A DNA stretch of 64,000 nucleotides from Paragyromitra xinjiangensis (taxonomy: Eukaryota; Ascomycota; Pezizomycetes; Pezizales; Discinaceae): positions 1,302,001 through 1,366,000 of the forward strand of contig JBCAMK010000007.1 in assembly GCA_038503065.1 (NCBI GenBank). The letters are read 5' to 3'. Positions 13,376 to 24,600 of the stretch are shown in pieces. A program made the translations under genes and the position numbers. A model generated the notes under the pieces. The model saw only the letters and a list, made by a program, of their open reading frames with translations. It was not told the DNA's origin and searched no databases. The first letter of the stretch is position 1. Each line of letters opens with the position of its first letter.

Positions 13376-13936
13376 CTACTCCTCCTCTTCCTCCTCCCCA
13401 CCCACGATCTCCACCCCCCTTGACGTCCCTGCCAACCGCCTCTCTTCTCTTTCCTGTTTCTCAAAGTGATCTTCTTCCTCAACCATCAACCCCTCCAGCC
13501 TCTGTCCCAACGCCGCCATATCCAACAACTCCTCTAACCTCTTCCTCAAAGTCTCCTTTTCACCTTCTAACTCTTGTGTCTCTTCCTCCTTCTCTTCAAT
13601 CGCGTGAACCAACTGCTCAGTCTCCATCTCCACAGCGCTAACCTGCATTTCTAACTCCACGGTGATCTTCTCCCGCTTCTTAATCAACTTCTCAATTCTA
13701 ACACGTTCCACCATTTCTTTTGCCTCCATAATTTGTGAACCTGCAGTAGTTTCGCGTGTAGATTCAAACACTTCGGCAGCTTCGGCAAGGAGCTCATCTC
13801 TCTCAACAATGACGACCCATACAGCCTCGATTTGGGCGCGGAGGGTACAGATTTCAGCTGGTTCGGTTCCAGGTGTAGGAATACGATCATCGGGATCTTC
13901 GTAGATGGTGAAAAGCTTGGAATCCCTGCGTGGCAT
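13376..13936 (-). CDS. Short coiled-coil protein of unknown function (186 aa)
   Basis: A single-exon ORF of 186 codons. The N-terminus MPRRDSKLFTIYEDPDDR is compact and polar. From about residue 28 to 165 the sequence is a highly charged, Glu/Lys/Arg-rich heptad-type coiled coil (for example ERVRIEKLIKKREKITVE and EEETQELEGEKETLRKRL). It ends in a poly-Glu tail. There is no signal peptide or membrane segment. It could be a structural or adaptor protein. I do not recognise a family. Open antisense frames over the same stretch are shadows produced by the Glu-rich codons. The first ATG in frame, at 13936, is taken as the start. Confidence 0.65.
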   Translation of the reverse strand: MPRRDSKLFTIYEDPDDRIPTPGTEPAEICTLRAQIEAVWVVIVERDELLAEAAEVFESTRETTAGSQIMEAKEMVERVRIEKLIKKREKITVELEMQVSAVEMETEQLVHAIEEKEEETQELEGEKETLRKRLEELLDMAALGQRLEGLMVEEEDHFEKQEREERRLAGTSRGVEIVGGEEEEEE

Positions 13937-14719
13937 AGCTAATCCTTGAGACTTGAATTGGTGATATGGTAATGGAGGTGTATCTGTGGGATAGTTGGTT
14001 TAGAGAAAATAGAGTGCAGAGGGAAACTCTACTTATATAACAAAGTAAAGACATCTCGGCCATGTTGAACGGACATAGTGGATGAAACTTCAAGAGGGGA
14101 CAAAAGACTTTCAAGAGCAGAGCTGCAGGATCCGAGGGACTCTAGTAGTATTTCCTCCAGAAATCTTCACTGCGGACCCGAAACTAATCCTAAGCTCAAT
14201 TCGAAAGGAAAGAGTGGTTGTGTATCACAACTTGAAACCCTGTTGTGCATGTGCCTCGGAGCAGATCTAGCGACTCTGGTAGCGAGATCGTCTAAAAATC
14301 ACGAGACATCACTCGATAAAATCTTAATTTGCCGGTCTGTGCTTAGCTAGCCGCGGTAAATACTAAACATCGACCCTAAACACACCCCGCACTTGTATTA
14401 CACTAACTTCAAAATGCAGTTTGCTACAATCGCAACTTCAATGTAAACAAAAGAAATTTCATTGTCATAATGACGTGGTACCATCAAGATAATTACAGGA
14501 AAAACGAAATCCCCCCCAAAAAACCACAATACCATGAATGCGTGTATACGCAAGTATACACGTCGCAGGAAAAAGACCCCACCCCGTGTTACCCTTTTCC
14601 GAATTCCAACGCCGCATTACAAAACAATGACAAGAGGTAATTGTAAAGACAAGAAGTGAAGAAAGTACAATTCCCAATTAATTATTACTTAGCCTTTCGA
14701 CCAACCCCATTATCTTTCC
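13937..14719. other. Intergenic / 3' region of the E2 gene
   Basis: No gene seen. About 160 nt past the stop of the E2 gene lies a 9-bp perfect hairpin with a GCAA loop, described separately. Confidence 0.4.
14541..14562 (-). other. Perfect 9-bp hairpin with GNRA-type loop in the predicted E2 3' UTR
   Basis: The arms CGTGTATAC and GTATACACG are exact complements. They are separated by GCAA on the plus strand (TTGC on the minus strand). The hairpin lies about 160 nt downstream of the stop codon of the minus-strand E2 gene. On the transcript of that gene the loop would read UUGC, so the GNRA tetraloop only forms if the plus strand is transcribed. Function unknown. Confidence 0.4.
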
Positions 14720-15769
14720 CTAAAACCTCTTCAGTCCGACTTTCTTAACTGCCGGTTTCGACGTCTTGGCTTTAGGCTTTGTGCTGTTTGTAGAAACGAC
14801 GATCTTTCGCTGCTGAGTGTTTGCACTTTGCCCCTCCTTGAGTTTTGGTGACTTTCTACCACTTTCTCCTATTGCCTCTGCATCTCCTGTAGGAGTTTGC
14901 GTTGCTAGTGGTTTGGTAGTGGCCTCGGAGATGGTACGTTTACCAAGTGGCGATCTAGGACGTGTGGCAGGTGGAATGCTTTCCGCATTCTCCTTGCCAG
15001 AGTCGCCACCTTCAGAATCAGAGTCGCTCTTTACGGCAGGTGCTTTTTCGTCTTCGTGGCGCCGGGTGGCGGTAGCGCGCGAAGTTGGCTTGATGGCCTG
15101 CTTAATCTTGCGTTTTTCCGCGGGGGCTTTTGGATCTTCGGCCTGTGTCTTTGAAGAAGCTCCTGTTTTTCGGCTGTCAGGCTTTGGAGCAGAATCTTCG
15201 TCTTCGCCCCTGTTCTTCGCCTCCTCTGCGAGTTCCTGGAGGTCTTCTGGTATGCCGGCGTGGACACCTGTCATGAGCCTTGCATGTCTAGCGTATTCTT
15301 CATACTCCTCTAGGAGGAGTCTTCCTGCTTCTTCATTGAGCGAGCTTGTTGGGTTCGGATACACGAGTAGACAGCGGATTGTGAGTAGAACGTCCTTCAG
15401 CGTGAGTGTTGGTTTCCAATCACGTTTTAGTGTGCCAACACAGACGTCACCGGAGCGGTCATCGATATTTGGGTGGAAGATCTTGGTCTTGAAGGTGGCT
15501 TTGGGGGGCTCGGCGGGGTAGTTGGCTGGCATACGGAGGTGAACCAGGAAGACGCCATTTTCGAATGGAGTGGATGTAGGCCCAACCAGATAGACGCTTA
15601 GGGACGAGAGGTCATCTACCTCTGAGTTGGGCGGAAAGAAGTAATCTGGAGGAGGGGAGGCGCGGAGTGACCCTTGGTCTTGCGCGAGACGGCGACGCTG
15701 AGAGGAGCTCTGGAGATAGGTTAGCGGGTGAATTACGGTGGTAAGGGTAGCAAGAATAGCTCTTACCAT
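14720..15769 (-). CDS. UBE2S: Ubiquitin-conjugating enzyme E2, UBE2S-like, with long basic tail
   Basis: E2 enzymes carry ubiquitin as a thioester for transfer by E3 ligases. UBE2S extends Lys11 chains on APC/C substrates in animals. Exon 1 contributes only the ATG (15769-15767). A 57-nt intron (15766-15710: GTAAGA donor, CTAAC branch, CTCCAG acceptor) follows, and exon 2 is 15709-14720. The result is 330 aa starting MSSSQRRRLAQDQ. The intron is a multiple of three and has no stop, so an unspliced reading frame looks longer. The UBC fold spans about residues 4-150, with HPN (80-82) and the catalytic Cys near 91 in GDVCVGTLKRDW. The C-terminal 180 residues are Lys/Ser/Pro-rich and disordered. 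They contain a KEN box (GKENAES) and RSPLGKR, and end in VKKVGLKRF, like the LRRL-type tail of animal UBE2S. The E2 identity is firm; UBE2S orthology is likely. Confidence 0.9.
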   Translation of the reverse strand: MVRAILATLTTVIHPLTYLQSSSQRRRLAQDQGSLRASPPPDYFFPPNSEVDDLSSLSVYLVGPTSTPFENGVFLVHLRMPANYPAEPPKATFKTKIFHPNIDDRSGDVCVGTLKRDWKPTLTLKDVLLTIRCLLVYPNPTSSLNEEAGRLLLEEYEEYARHARLMTGVHAGIPEDLQELAEEAKNRGEDEDSAPKPDSRKTGASSKTQAEDPKAPAEKRKIKQAIKPTSRATATRRHEDEKAPAVKSDSDSEGGDSGKENAESIPPATRPRSPLGKRTISEATTKPLATQTPTGDAEAIGESGRKSPKLKEGQSANTQQRKIVVSTNSTKPKAKTSKPAVKKVGLKRF

Positions 15770-16283
15770 TGTGAGAATTGTCTAAGGAGCTATGAAAGAT
15801 TTATTGATGGATAGTACAGATGAATTGCCTTTGGATAATGAGATGGGAACAAACGTGTAGTGGTGATGGGGAGATGCGGAAAGAAGTGGCGCGCGATGGA
15901 TTCTTGAGAGCGCGAATGTTTGTTTTGCCAAGGTTCGGAGGTTCCCGAACCGGAAATTTCCTGAAACGCGCGTGTCCCATAGCAACCAGAAGAACGCGTG
16001 CGTTGCCATGGTCTCGAGGGAACGGCGCGTGCAGTACTAGTACTGGGAATACCCGGCCTGGCAACCCTGGGCTTTCTCTATCTCTATTATTCTGCACAGT
16101 GACGTTGTTTATCTCCATGTTTCACAAGGACGGTAAAAACATTGATAGCAGTGAGAAACGACTTTGTTTCTGACCCAAGACTCGCCTTTGTCTTCTCATT
16201 CCACGACTGTGTTCTCCACTCACTCCCTAGAGGGGAGGCCGACCTGACATGACAGATATTCAAGATGTCTTTAACTCTTCCTA

Positions 16284-16565
16284 AATACTTTTTTGTAAGT
16301 CCCTGAGCGTGATACCTATTTGGAACAATAAACGAAGAACACCATGACGGGCTCAACTCACAATGTGGGTCAGCCACGGAACCCCAATCACGATGCTGCT
16401 TAGAGAAGCTAGCCATCCACCCCCTTGGAAAAAGAGGATCGGATATTTGTCTTCCGGTGGTTTTCCAATAGACGCCGGACGGGCCGCCAATTCAATAAAG
16501 TCTGAAAGAGTACCATCGGAATAATTTACGATCCGCATCAGTTTCGAGCCCTGTATATTTGCCAT
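16284..16565 (-). CDS. Doubtful small two-exon gene, unknown product
   Basis: A 71-codon frame starts at 16565 (MANIQGSKLMRIVNYSDGTL) and includes a hydrophobic stretch (WLASLSSIVIGVPWL). It runs into GTGAGT, a good donor, after the codons for THI. A plausible acceptor (CAAATAG, about 16320) would add about 14 residues, VSRSGTYKKVFRKS, before a stop near 16284. The product would be about 80 aa. Only splice consensus and an uninterrupted frame support it, and I recognise no family. It may be noise or a relic. Confidence 0.22.
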
Positions 16566-19500
16566 TCCTATGAAGAAGAAAAAAACCCTCCATCACTTTG
16601 CCCATGAGGCTGCATCGGCTAAAACGGATAATCGTAAATACAACGAGGACTGTCCCAATCTATAGCTATTGGCGAGTTCGAAGCGAAGATCATGCCGGGA
16701 AATGCCCAGGGTATATAAAAGCTCCCTGGCGAAGCGAGAAAGCAAGAAGCCGGATCTCCAGTGCAGAATCGGCAGATCTTTGATTGTAGGAAATTTTTTC
16801 ATTAATTTCAAGGCATTAACAAGTAGCGCTTCATTTCCGAGAGAAACTCCCGTGGCTTATCAAGGCGACTTGTTGGCATCAGTTCGTAGTTCCGGGGCCT
16901 CGGATTTATCTTTGTTTCCATGTGATTTTCTGTTCTTATGATCATCACAATTGAGCTGCAGTTGACCATGCAGTAATCTGAGAGTAGGTGAATTCATATC
17001 CAGGAATATTGGCCCACCGAAGCGGCTTCTCCGATAGAGGAAGCAGTTTCTGGGTCTTTCGTCACGTGCTCTCGCGTTGCCCTATGGATTTACCCGGCTT
17101 TCATTAGCTCTCGGGTATTTTTACCAAGGTCTAATTTTCCACAGCGGCTGTTTTAAAATCATCAGGAGAAGAGAACTAACCGTACTGTAAACTCCATGGT
17201 TACCCATACTATCAAGGTCAAGGCAATAAGAAGGTATCCGAAAGCATGGGTGCGTTAATGGGATCGTTTGTCTGAGATTACCACATGTGCGAAAATAGTT
17301 TGGTTAACCCTGACCAACAGGCCCCTACTTCTTGTGTCAATGATTTGAGTAAGTTAAGTGTTATATGTACATTTACTCCCCTCGAAAACGCAGGTGTTTT
17401 AGGCGCCTTATTGAAGAAGATGCTCAGTGGGGATGGCGGGTGTGATGGTTGAATAAAGAGACAACATGGTTGTGGGGATATTATACATCTCTATCGTGCT
17501 CTGGCTAGCGACAATAGAGTACTGGACCGCTTAGATCAGCGATAGCCCAATACTTTAGCCCTGGCTACCTGTCGAGCTAGGGGGAAACAGTGTTAGTTAT
17601 TTTAGGCCTAATATAGGTAACAAAGCTAACCACCTGTTGCAACATTCACATACCCATAAATCATGCTTTTGGAAACGGCTCTGATATCTATCTTGAACAG
17701 ACCCTAAAACAATGTCCAGGGTATTTTATAAAGCCATGAAATATGCGATGCTTTCGTTCAACATGTTTAGCCATGAAAATCACTCACCGATATGGTATTT
17801 CGCTCGGACCACTCGTACTTCTCCGCACTACATATTGTTTGCTCCTTTCCACCCTCTTAGCTGCCCGACTAAATGAGATATCTCCTAGCCAAGAGAGATA
17901 GAATAATTAGAAGCAGCACCAAGAAAGTATGGAGAAGGGAGGACCTAGAGAGACGATAGGCTTCCGGAGACGGCTTCCACACCGGGCGTCGCGTTGGCAT
18001 GGCCGGAAGGGCTGAGAGTGGCATGCTGCACAGACCTTGAGCTGCGCCCACCGTGACAACAGATATAACCCTCGAATTTTGTAATGGATGAGTTCGGTGC
18101 ATGGGCGAGGAGATCTTGTAGAGTTAAATCGAAGACCATCCTGCAGGTAACTTCCGGCTCCGCCGTAAAGACTTTGTGGTGGAGTTGGAATCTGGAATCT
18201 GGGCCGAGGCGAGATCAGAATCAAGGCACATAGTGACAGGTTATCAAGGGGAAGGCTATGTACCAAGCCACAACGTGTCACCAGCATCTAGGCTTCCTTC
18301 TAGAGCCCGCGAATGGTTAACACAAAGAGGTCATTCGTTATTATAATTTAAAGCTAGTCCAAGTACTTCGAGGACCTGCTCAAGAGATGCGTTCGTTGCA
18401 GTAAGAGCCTTTGTCCCCTATTGATTTAGTCTTAAAGTCTTCAATTAAAATTAAGAAAAAAAAACCGGGAAGTAGTACCTCTCCTAAACTTTTCTCTATA
18501 AGCTCATAAACCATCTCAAGAGTAAGGCTGCCTTTCAGGCCAGCTTCAGTTACTCCGCCACTCTTTTGTGCAGGTTTTCAAACGTAATGTCATTGGATCT
18601 CTTAGGTTTGGTAATTTTGTAGGTTGCCATTGCGCATAACGGCCGCGGAGAATCGCAGTCAGCCAGAAATAAGGAGAGTTTAATGATAGGATCGAGGGAG
18701 ACGGCAATGATGGCAGAATTGTGTTTCCAGTAACACCCCACCCGTCCAATTCGGTATTTTGCTCTAAGGGCCAATATAACATTTCGATGTCGGTGTTGGT
18801 GTCTGTGTTGTGGCTACACGTGTGGCTCAGCCTTGCTCCGGTAAAACCTCACCCAAAATTCAAATCCATTCAACTACCTGCGCCTTTTATCGATAAGGAA
18901 AATGGGCCTTAGAAACTCGACGCGCAGGTTGATCTTGCCAGACGCGGTCCTATTGTATGTAGACTGCTGGTGGAACTCAATTGCATGCGTAGCTACTTTC
19001 TAAGCCGCAAATGCACGTGCGCATGGCAAGGCGATGTGCGCTCACGTGTGAGTGTAGGTACCCTAAGCTGTAGAAGTTAATCTCTGGAGGAAGCTTACAT
19101 GTACTTTAGGTATGTTGAATATTTGGTATTAACAGTGCTCAAGTACCGGCACAGCTACTCATGTCCACGCCGTAGATAATGCGCGTAGGCACATCCTCAT
19201 GGTACCGGTAAGAGGATTCAGAACTGCAGGGCTCGATCACCGGGGTTATTTCTTGAGCGTAGATTCTGTATTTATGAAAATTGAGAAATTAGTTAGATAC
19301 CAATGGCAATTAATGTCTAGTTGAATATACCACTACACCCCGGTGAGGTTTTGACTTGAGAAGAAGCTGCGACAGTAAATCCACCAAACCCTAAGAACCG
19401 ACTCCTGTGGTCTTGGATGCCCATTCTATTTATGAATGTACTTGCACCATGGCCTTGTGGTGCATACACCATTCCACCCGGGAAACATTTGCTGGCCACC

Positions 19501-21339
19501 GGTAAAAAAAAGCAAAAGCAAAAGATTATATTTAATTCTCGTCTATCATTTTTTTTGTTTTTTTGCGTTTGGCGCCGGCAGGTATAAACGCCGAACAGTT
19601 CATTATACATTTGCGTGAGAGAAGTATTGCAGCGGGCGCCTCGTCCATCGGCATGGACTAATGCAGGTACGCCACCCTTTTTTCAATTCTATTAACAACC
19701 AAGTGATGGTCTTTCACTAACATCGTTTGCGCTGTCGCGAATGCCATCGGGAAGCCGGCATTGACTTTTTGTGGAGAGATCTTGTGGGAGGGAGCACAAG
19801 GCGACCGTGAGAGTCAAGAAACGCAGAGTTTACATAGGACAGAAGGTAAAACATCAAACGTGTACAAGAAGTACAATAACCTTTTCGGATCCTGAAACAA
19901 GGGCGATCGAGGGAAAAGAAAAGAGAAAAAAAAACAGGGTCGGTAGATTAGTGAACTGGCGATGGATATTCGATAGAACCGCATGTGGCAGTGCGCTGTA
20001 CAGTTTTCTATCGAAACGGGCTGTCGGTACCTCGACTAACAATCCTGGTATTCCCGAGTCAGTTGTCGTGAATTTGGGGATGTCGAATCAAAAATGGGAA
20101 CGATGGCAAGTTTGTTTATCTTTTATCAACCCTTGGAAGAGCCGCCGTTACGATGTTTGGGGCTATGGTTTCGATACGAGCTTGGACCCAGTCCTAGGAT
20201 CCTTAACATAGAAAGCATCAGATTTGTGCCGGAGCCAGTTCGAGCAGATTTTTCTTTTCACCGTCACAATTTTTAGATTTCATAAAAAAAAAAAAACAAG
20301 ACGAGGACTGCATGTTGAAGCCGAGATGCATGTGTTCGTGCGCAGGATGTAAAAGGCAAAGCCATAGGCCAACAAGGCGGGCAATGATTCAAGTCAACAA
20401 CAAGTATCAAAACAACACCAAGGCTGACCTAACGAAGGTGGGGTTGATTATCCAGTAAACGGCAGTCCACAAAAGTGAAAAAAAGCTGTCAGCCATTCGG
20501 GTAGCCGTACCGCAGCAGCGATACCTATGATGGACGTGTAGCTCTGCTTTCGCATCCGATGTTCGGGAAGGGTAGACGGACGCAGGACACGCCAACCGTT
20601 TCTGCTTCTGCGAGCTGCAGAGCGACACCGTTCCTACCAACGACTATATGCAGAAACACGTGTTCTCCTCCAAGCGTGTTGTAGTGGGTATGCGTTTTCC
20701 CTGCACCCACCGGCGGCGGTGGACCAAACAAGGTTTGGTGTGAAAATAAACCCACCTTCAGAGGGAAAAAAAAAAGATTGCTATGCCGAAATAATACCAG
20801 AATTGCAATTGAGGTTAAACATAATGGCACGGCCCATGTGTAGGGGCATAAGGGTCCAGGGGTGCTGAACTCTAGCCTGGGGGAGGGACAGAGAAGGACG
20901 AGAAACGGTTAGGAAGGGACCCGCAGGTGATTGACGTAAGGGCGCCATAGCTGTATCGGGAAGAGCTCTGGGGCAAGGATATAGCCAGTAATAAAAAAAG
21001 GGACATTAATGGGGAGCAACAGAAAAGTTACGAGAATTGTATCGTGAACTGTCATTCTTAAGGCCGACCAGGTTAATTGACGAGGTTCACTAGCAGATGA
21101 TGGGCGGAAAGCCAGTAAGGAATTTGAAAATAATAGGAAAAGAAAAGAAAAAACCTGGGGACAAGTGAGACCTGTGAACCGACACAGGAGGCCGAGAGAG
21201 AAACCTCGGACTCGGCGAATGAGCTCACGACCGACCCTGCACACCACTGGTTCACACATCCCCCACACCACCCACTTTAACTTCTTTTTCTCTGCTCCGC
21301 TGGTCATCTTGAACGACCCGACCTACCCCTACTACACAG

Positions 21340-21603
21340 CGGAACAACACTGCTCTCACTCGTACTCTCCTCTACTCTCTTCCTCTACAGCCTCCCTCCC
21401 TCCCGTACTCTTCCACCCCCCCCGTCATTCTCTTCTCCTCCATCTTATTTCTATTACCTCCTCATTTCCTTCTCTCCGTTTACACATCTTCTACGGGTCG
21501 CCCTACAGCTCTTCTTCACACTAGTACTAATTCTCCCCCCCACAGGGTCACCTCTGATACGATACATAAGAAAGAAGCACCTCTAGCTATATTTCCATAC
21601 CCC
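21340..21603 (+). promoter_or_regulatory. Pyrimidine-rich leader/core promoter of the giant gene
   Basis: The plus strand from about 21340 to 21545 is dominated by CT and CCTCC runs and ends about 60 bp before the proposed start codon at 21604. CT-rich blocks around the transcription start are common in ascomycete genes. The transcription start itself cannot be fixed from sequence alone. Confidence 0.45.
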
Positions 21604-24600
21604 ATGTTCACCGGTCATCTGCCGAACCAGGTAAGTGAATCCTAACCAATCTCAACTTGCCTCATACATGTCAATGCCACCTCGTTCCCACATCCCATGG
21701 TCTTATTTTAGCTGACAGCTGGCCCGTTGCCTTCCCGTAGTAACTCGGTTCGTTGTAGAAATCTAAAATCAGAAGAAAAGAGCAGGAATTGAGCTCAATA
21801 GGATAAAGTAATTGTCCTTCCCCGGATCCCATCGTATTCTTGTCCAGTCGGGTAGCTAAGCTCAGGAAGCAGATAGGTACAACGCGAGCTTTCGCTCCTA
21901 CTACCTAGAAACACCAAGTTGTCTCCCTCATCAACAACGGACTCGTCAGTGTATTTCTCGCAGGGTCCGCCATCATCTTCACCGCCTGTGGTCCCATCAG
22001 AAGACCACCATCTAACATTTTCTCTACGGACACCATCTCCTCACCCAGAGATCTCTCCACCTCACGCCGCGCGCTCGAGGTCCTGGTCACAGTCATCTTC
22101 TTCCAATTTAACAGCTTCGTCACCCATTGTCCCATCTGGGGGCTTAGTTCCGCAGAGACGAGGGAGTTCTCAGTATTTCACTCCCGCGGGGAGTCCCAGG
22201 AGCTGGAGTAGCCTGCAGGCCCCGCTTTTGCCTAGCACCAGCAGCCAGATCTCGGCCAGTAGTCCTGCAGTAACACCGCGGGCTCCTCCTGCCAGGAGAG
22301 GCGCGGAAGCAGGGTATCTTGGGACCGCAGCAAGTGTGCTGTCTAACCTCTTCACTCCTGCAAAGGAAGCTCAGGCTCCAGGAAAGCCATCGAGCCAACG
22401 TCGATATACCGAGGACTGGGTCCTTCGAGGATATCAACAACACAAACGTAGCGATAGTAGCTGGTATACGGACGGTTCAGACGAATCCGAATCCGAAGAA
22501 GAAACATATTTTGGGAAGCACAGTCGCAACCCTTCTAACGCAAAGACCATCACCCCGGCGGATTTTCACCCCGAGAGGTTTTTGGCAGTACCAGAAGTAG
22601 AGGTTTCTTCGGACGCAGGGACGGGGATAAGCGGAGGAGCAGAAGCGTGGATAACGGCGCCACAGAGCTTAATTGAGGCTCGCACGGAATCACCTCCAAA
22701 GATGCCTTCACTACCAAGCAGATGGGCGACATCGCCAACAACACCAACATCAATGGATAGCATGTCGGGGAAGAGCAATATTTTCCGACTAGAATCGGAA
22801 CATCCAAACTCAGATCTATCGGTGTATGGCACGATGGATAATAGACTAGATGCTAACATGATCCGAACACCTTCATCGTCAACTGAAGCAACAACCACAC
22901 CACAAACAAACGGCTTCGCGGCCAGTCTACTACTACCCCTAGACCAGCCCATCTCAATAAGTCGATCGAATACGCCAAACCCTAGAAGCGTGAAAAAGTG
23001 CAAAGGAAAAAATGTCCCTATTCAGATTCCTTCGGAAACACCATGGGGGCTACCATTAGAGAAGGGAGGAAGGCCAATGCCATTAACTAAAAAACAGGTT
23101 GAGGAGCGAACAAAAATGTGGGAGGCCCAAGGCTATACTGTCGATTTTCTCGCTGGGCATGGTGGACAGAGTAGGGAAGTATTCCCGGATCTGACCGTGG
23201 AGAAGGTTGAATCGAGCGACATACATATTAGCATTCCTGATCGAAAAGGTATGTTATTTTTGAGTTCGTGTATCGCTCATACTTTAAATGTTCAGAATAT
23301 CATGTCGTCCGAAGTTTTATTCCGATACTTTGCATTCGAAGAGAGCTATTTTTATGCATATCAAAGTAACCGCTGGCACACACGTGCCTTATCGGGAATT
23401 TTCTTTTCTTTTCTTCCCCTCATTTACCCCGGTGCAAAAACAATCCGCTGTACCATCATCAATGTTTAAGCCACGGCTTTTGGATTCGGAAAGGAAGTGT
23501 CGGTCGCTAACCGTAATCCCCTCCCAGATTGGGAAGCATATTGTACCGCACTTCGAGAAGAAAAGCTTCGGGCTCTAGGTGTGATCTTAAGCGAAGAAGC
23601 ACCAGCTGCTACTACTCCTGCAGCTACAAGGGGACAAACTCCACAGGTACGTAAACCCTTCACGCCGTTGGAGTTTTGTAATTATACTAATATCAATCTA
23701 CCTATAGTCACACCACCAGAGCCCTGCTCCATTCCACGTTAATACTTTCTCACCACCTCAACCTACCGCATCCGCAATGTCCAACCCTATGGGAAGCCAA
23801 AACGGTAACGGCAATGGTAACTACCACACACACCATTACTCCCCCTCACTGGCGCAAGCTCCTCTTCATGGCCCTGTACCTGTGCCACACATGCCTGCAC
23901 CTATTGGCGCCCCTGCCAACCATCACCTCGCTTTCCACATGCCGCGGCAATCCATGTCCATGTCTACCACTCCAATCAATAACCATGAGTGGGATCCGTA
24001 CAACAACATGTATCCCCCACCGCCACAAAGCCAGCCGACGCCTCCGATGATGAACGGATCAGGCGTTTGGAGCCCTGGACCATTCGCTTTAAGAAATGGT
24101 TCACCTATGGCAGGCATGGGACACCATCCCCAGCACAGCCATTCGCCAAGCATGTTCACGCAGCAATATCTCATGGACGGGGATGTGAGTTATATGCAAC
24201 ATGAGGAATATGTTGAGAACCAGAGGGCATACTATGGCCATAACCACCATCACTCACTGGTGAACATGGATCGATATCATCAACAACAGATTCGCCGGGG
24301 CTCGCCTTTGGCGCAGGTTGGACATCTTGAAGAGGTTGAGAATGAGAACATGATGGATAGTATGATGCTTGATGCACCTGTACCCAAGCACCGCCATCAT
24401 CTCAGCATTTCTCTGCAGAAGGACATCGAAGGAATGGGGAACTATCAAGGAGGAGTCGAGGACCACGTCGTGAATGGACATCACCAAGTGAATGGAGATG
24501 GATTTAACACAAACCCCGTCTCGCCGGCTCCGGAGGTTATGTACCCGCAACAACCGGATATCCCCAACGTTGAGCACGATGTTCACAATGGACCAGAGCT

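Larger units (their letters stand above)
15770..21603. other. Long, mostly gene-free region upstream of the giant coiled-coil gene
   Basis: Apart from a doubtful small minus-strand gene near 16.3-16.6 kb, I see no exon chain that I can support. Frames such as 19771-20211 begin at GTG rather than ATG and show no motif. A TACATGTA palindrome is at 19096. The last 250 bp are a pyrimidine-rich leader, listed separately. Confidence 0.45.

Noticed and set aside
14817..15521. 234-codon plus-strand ORF
   Set aside because: Antisense shadow of the E2 gene, whose minus-strand reading has a clear UBC fold.
19771..20211. 146-codon plus-strand ORF
   Set aside because: It begins at GTG, has no usable early ATG, and shows no motif or exon partner.
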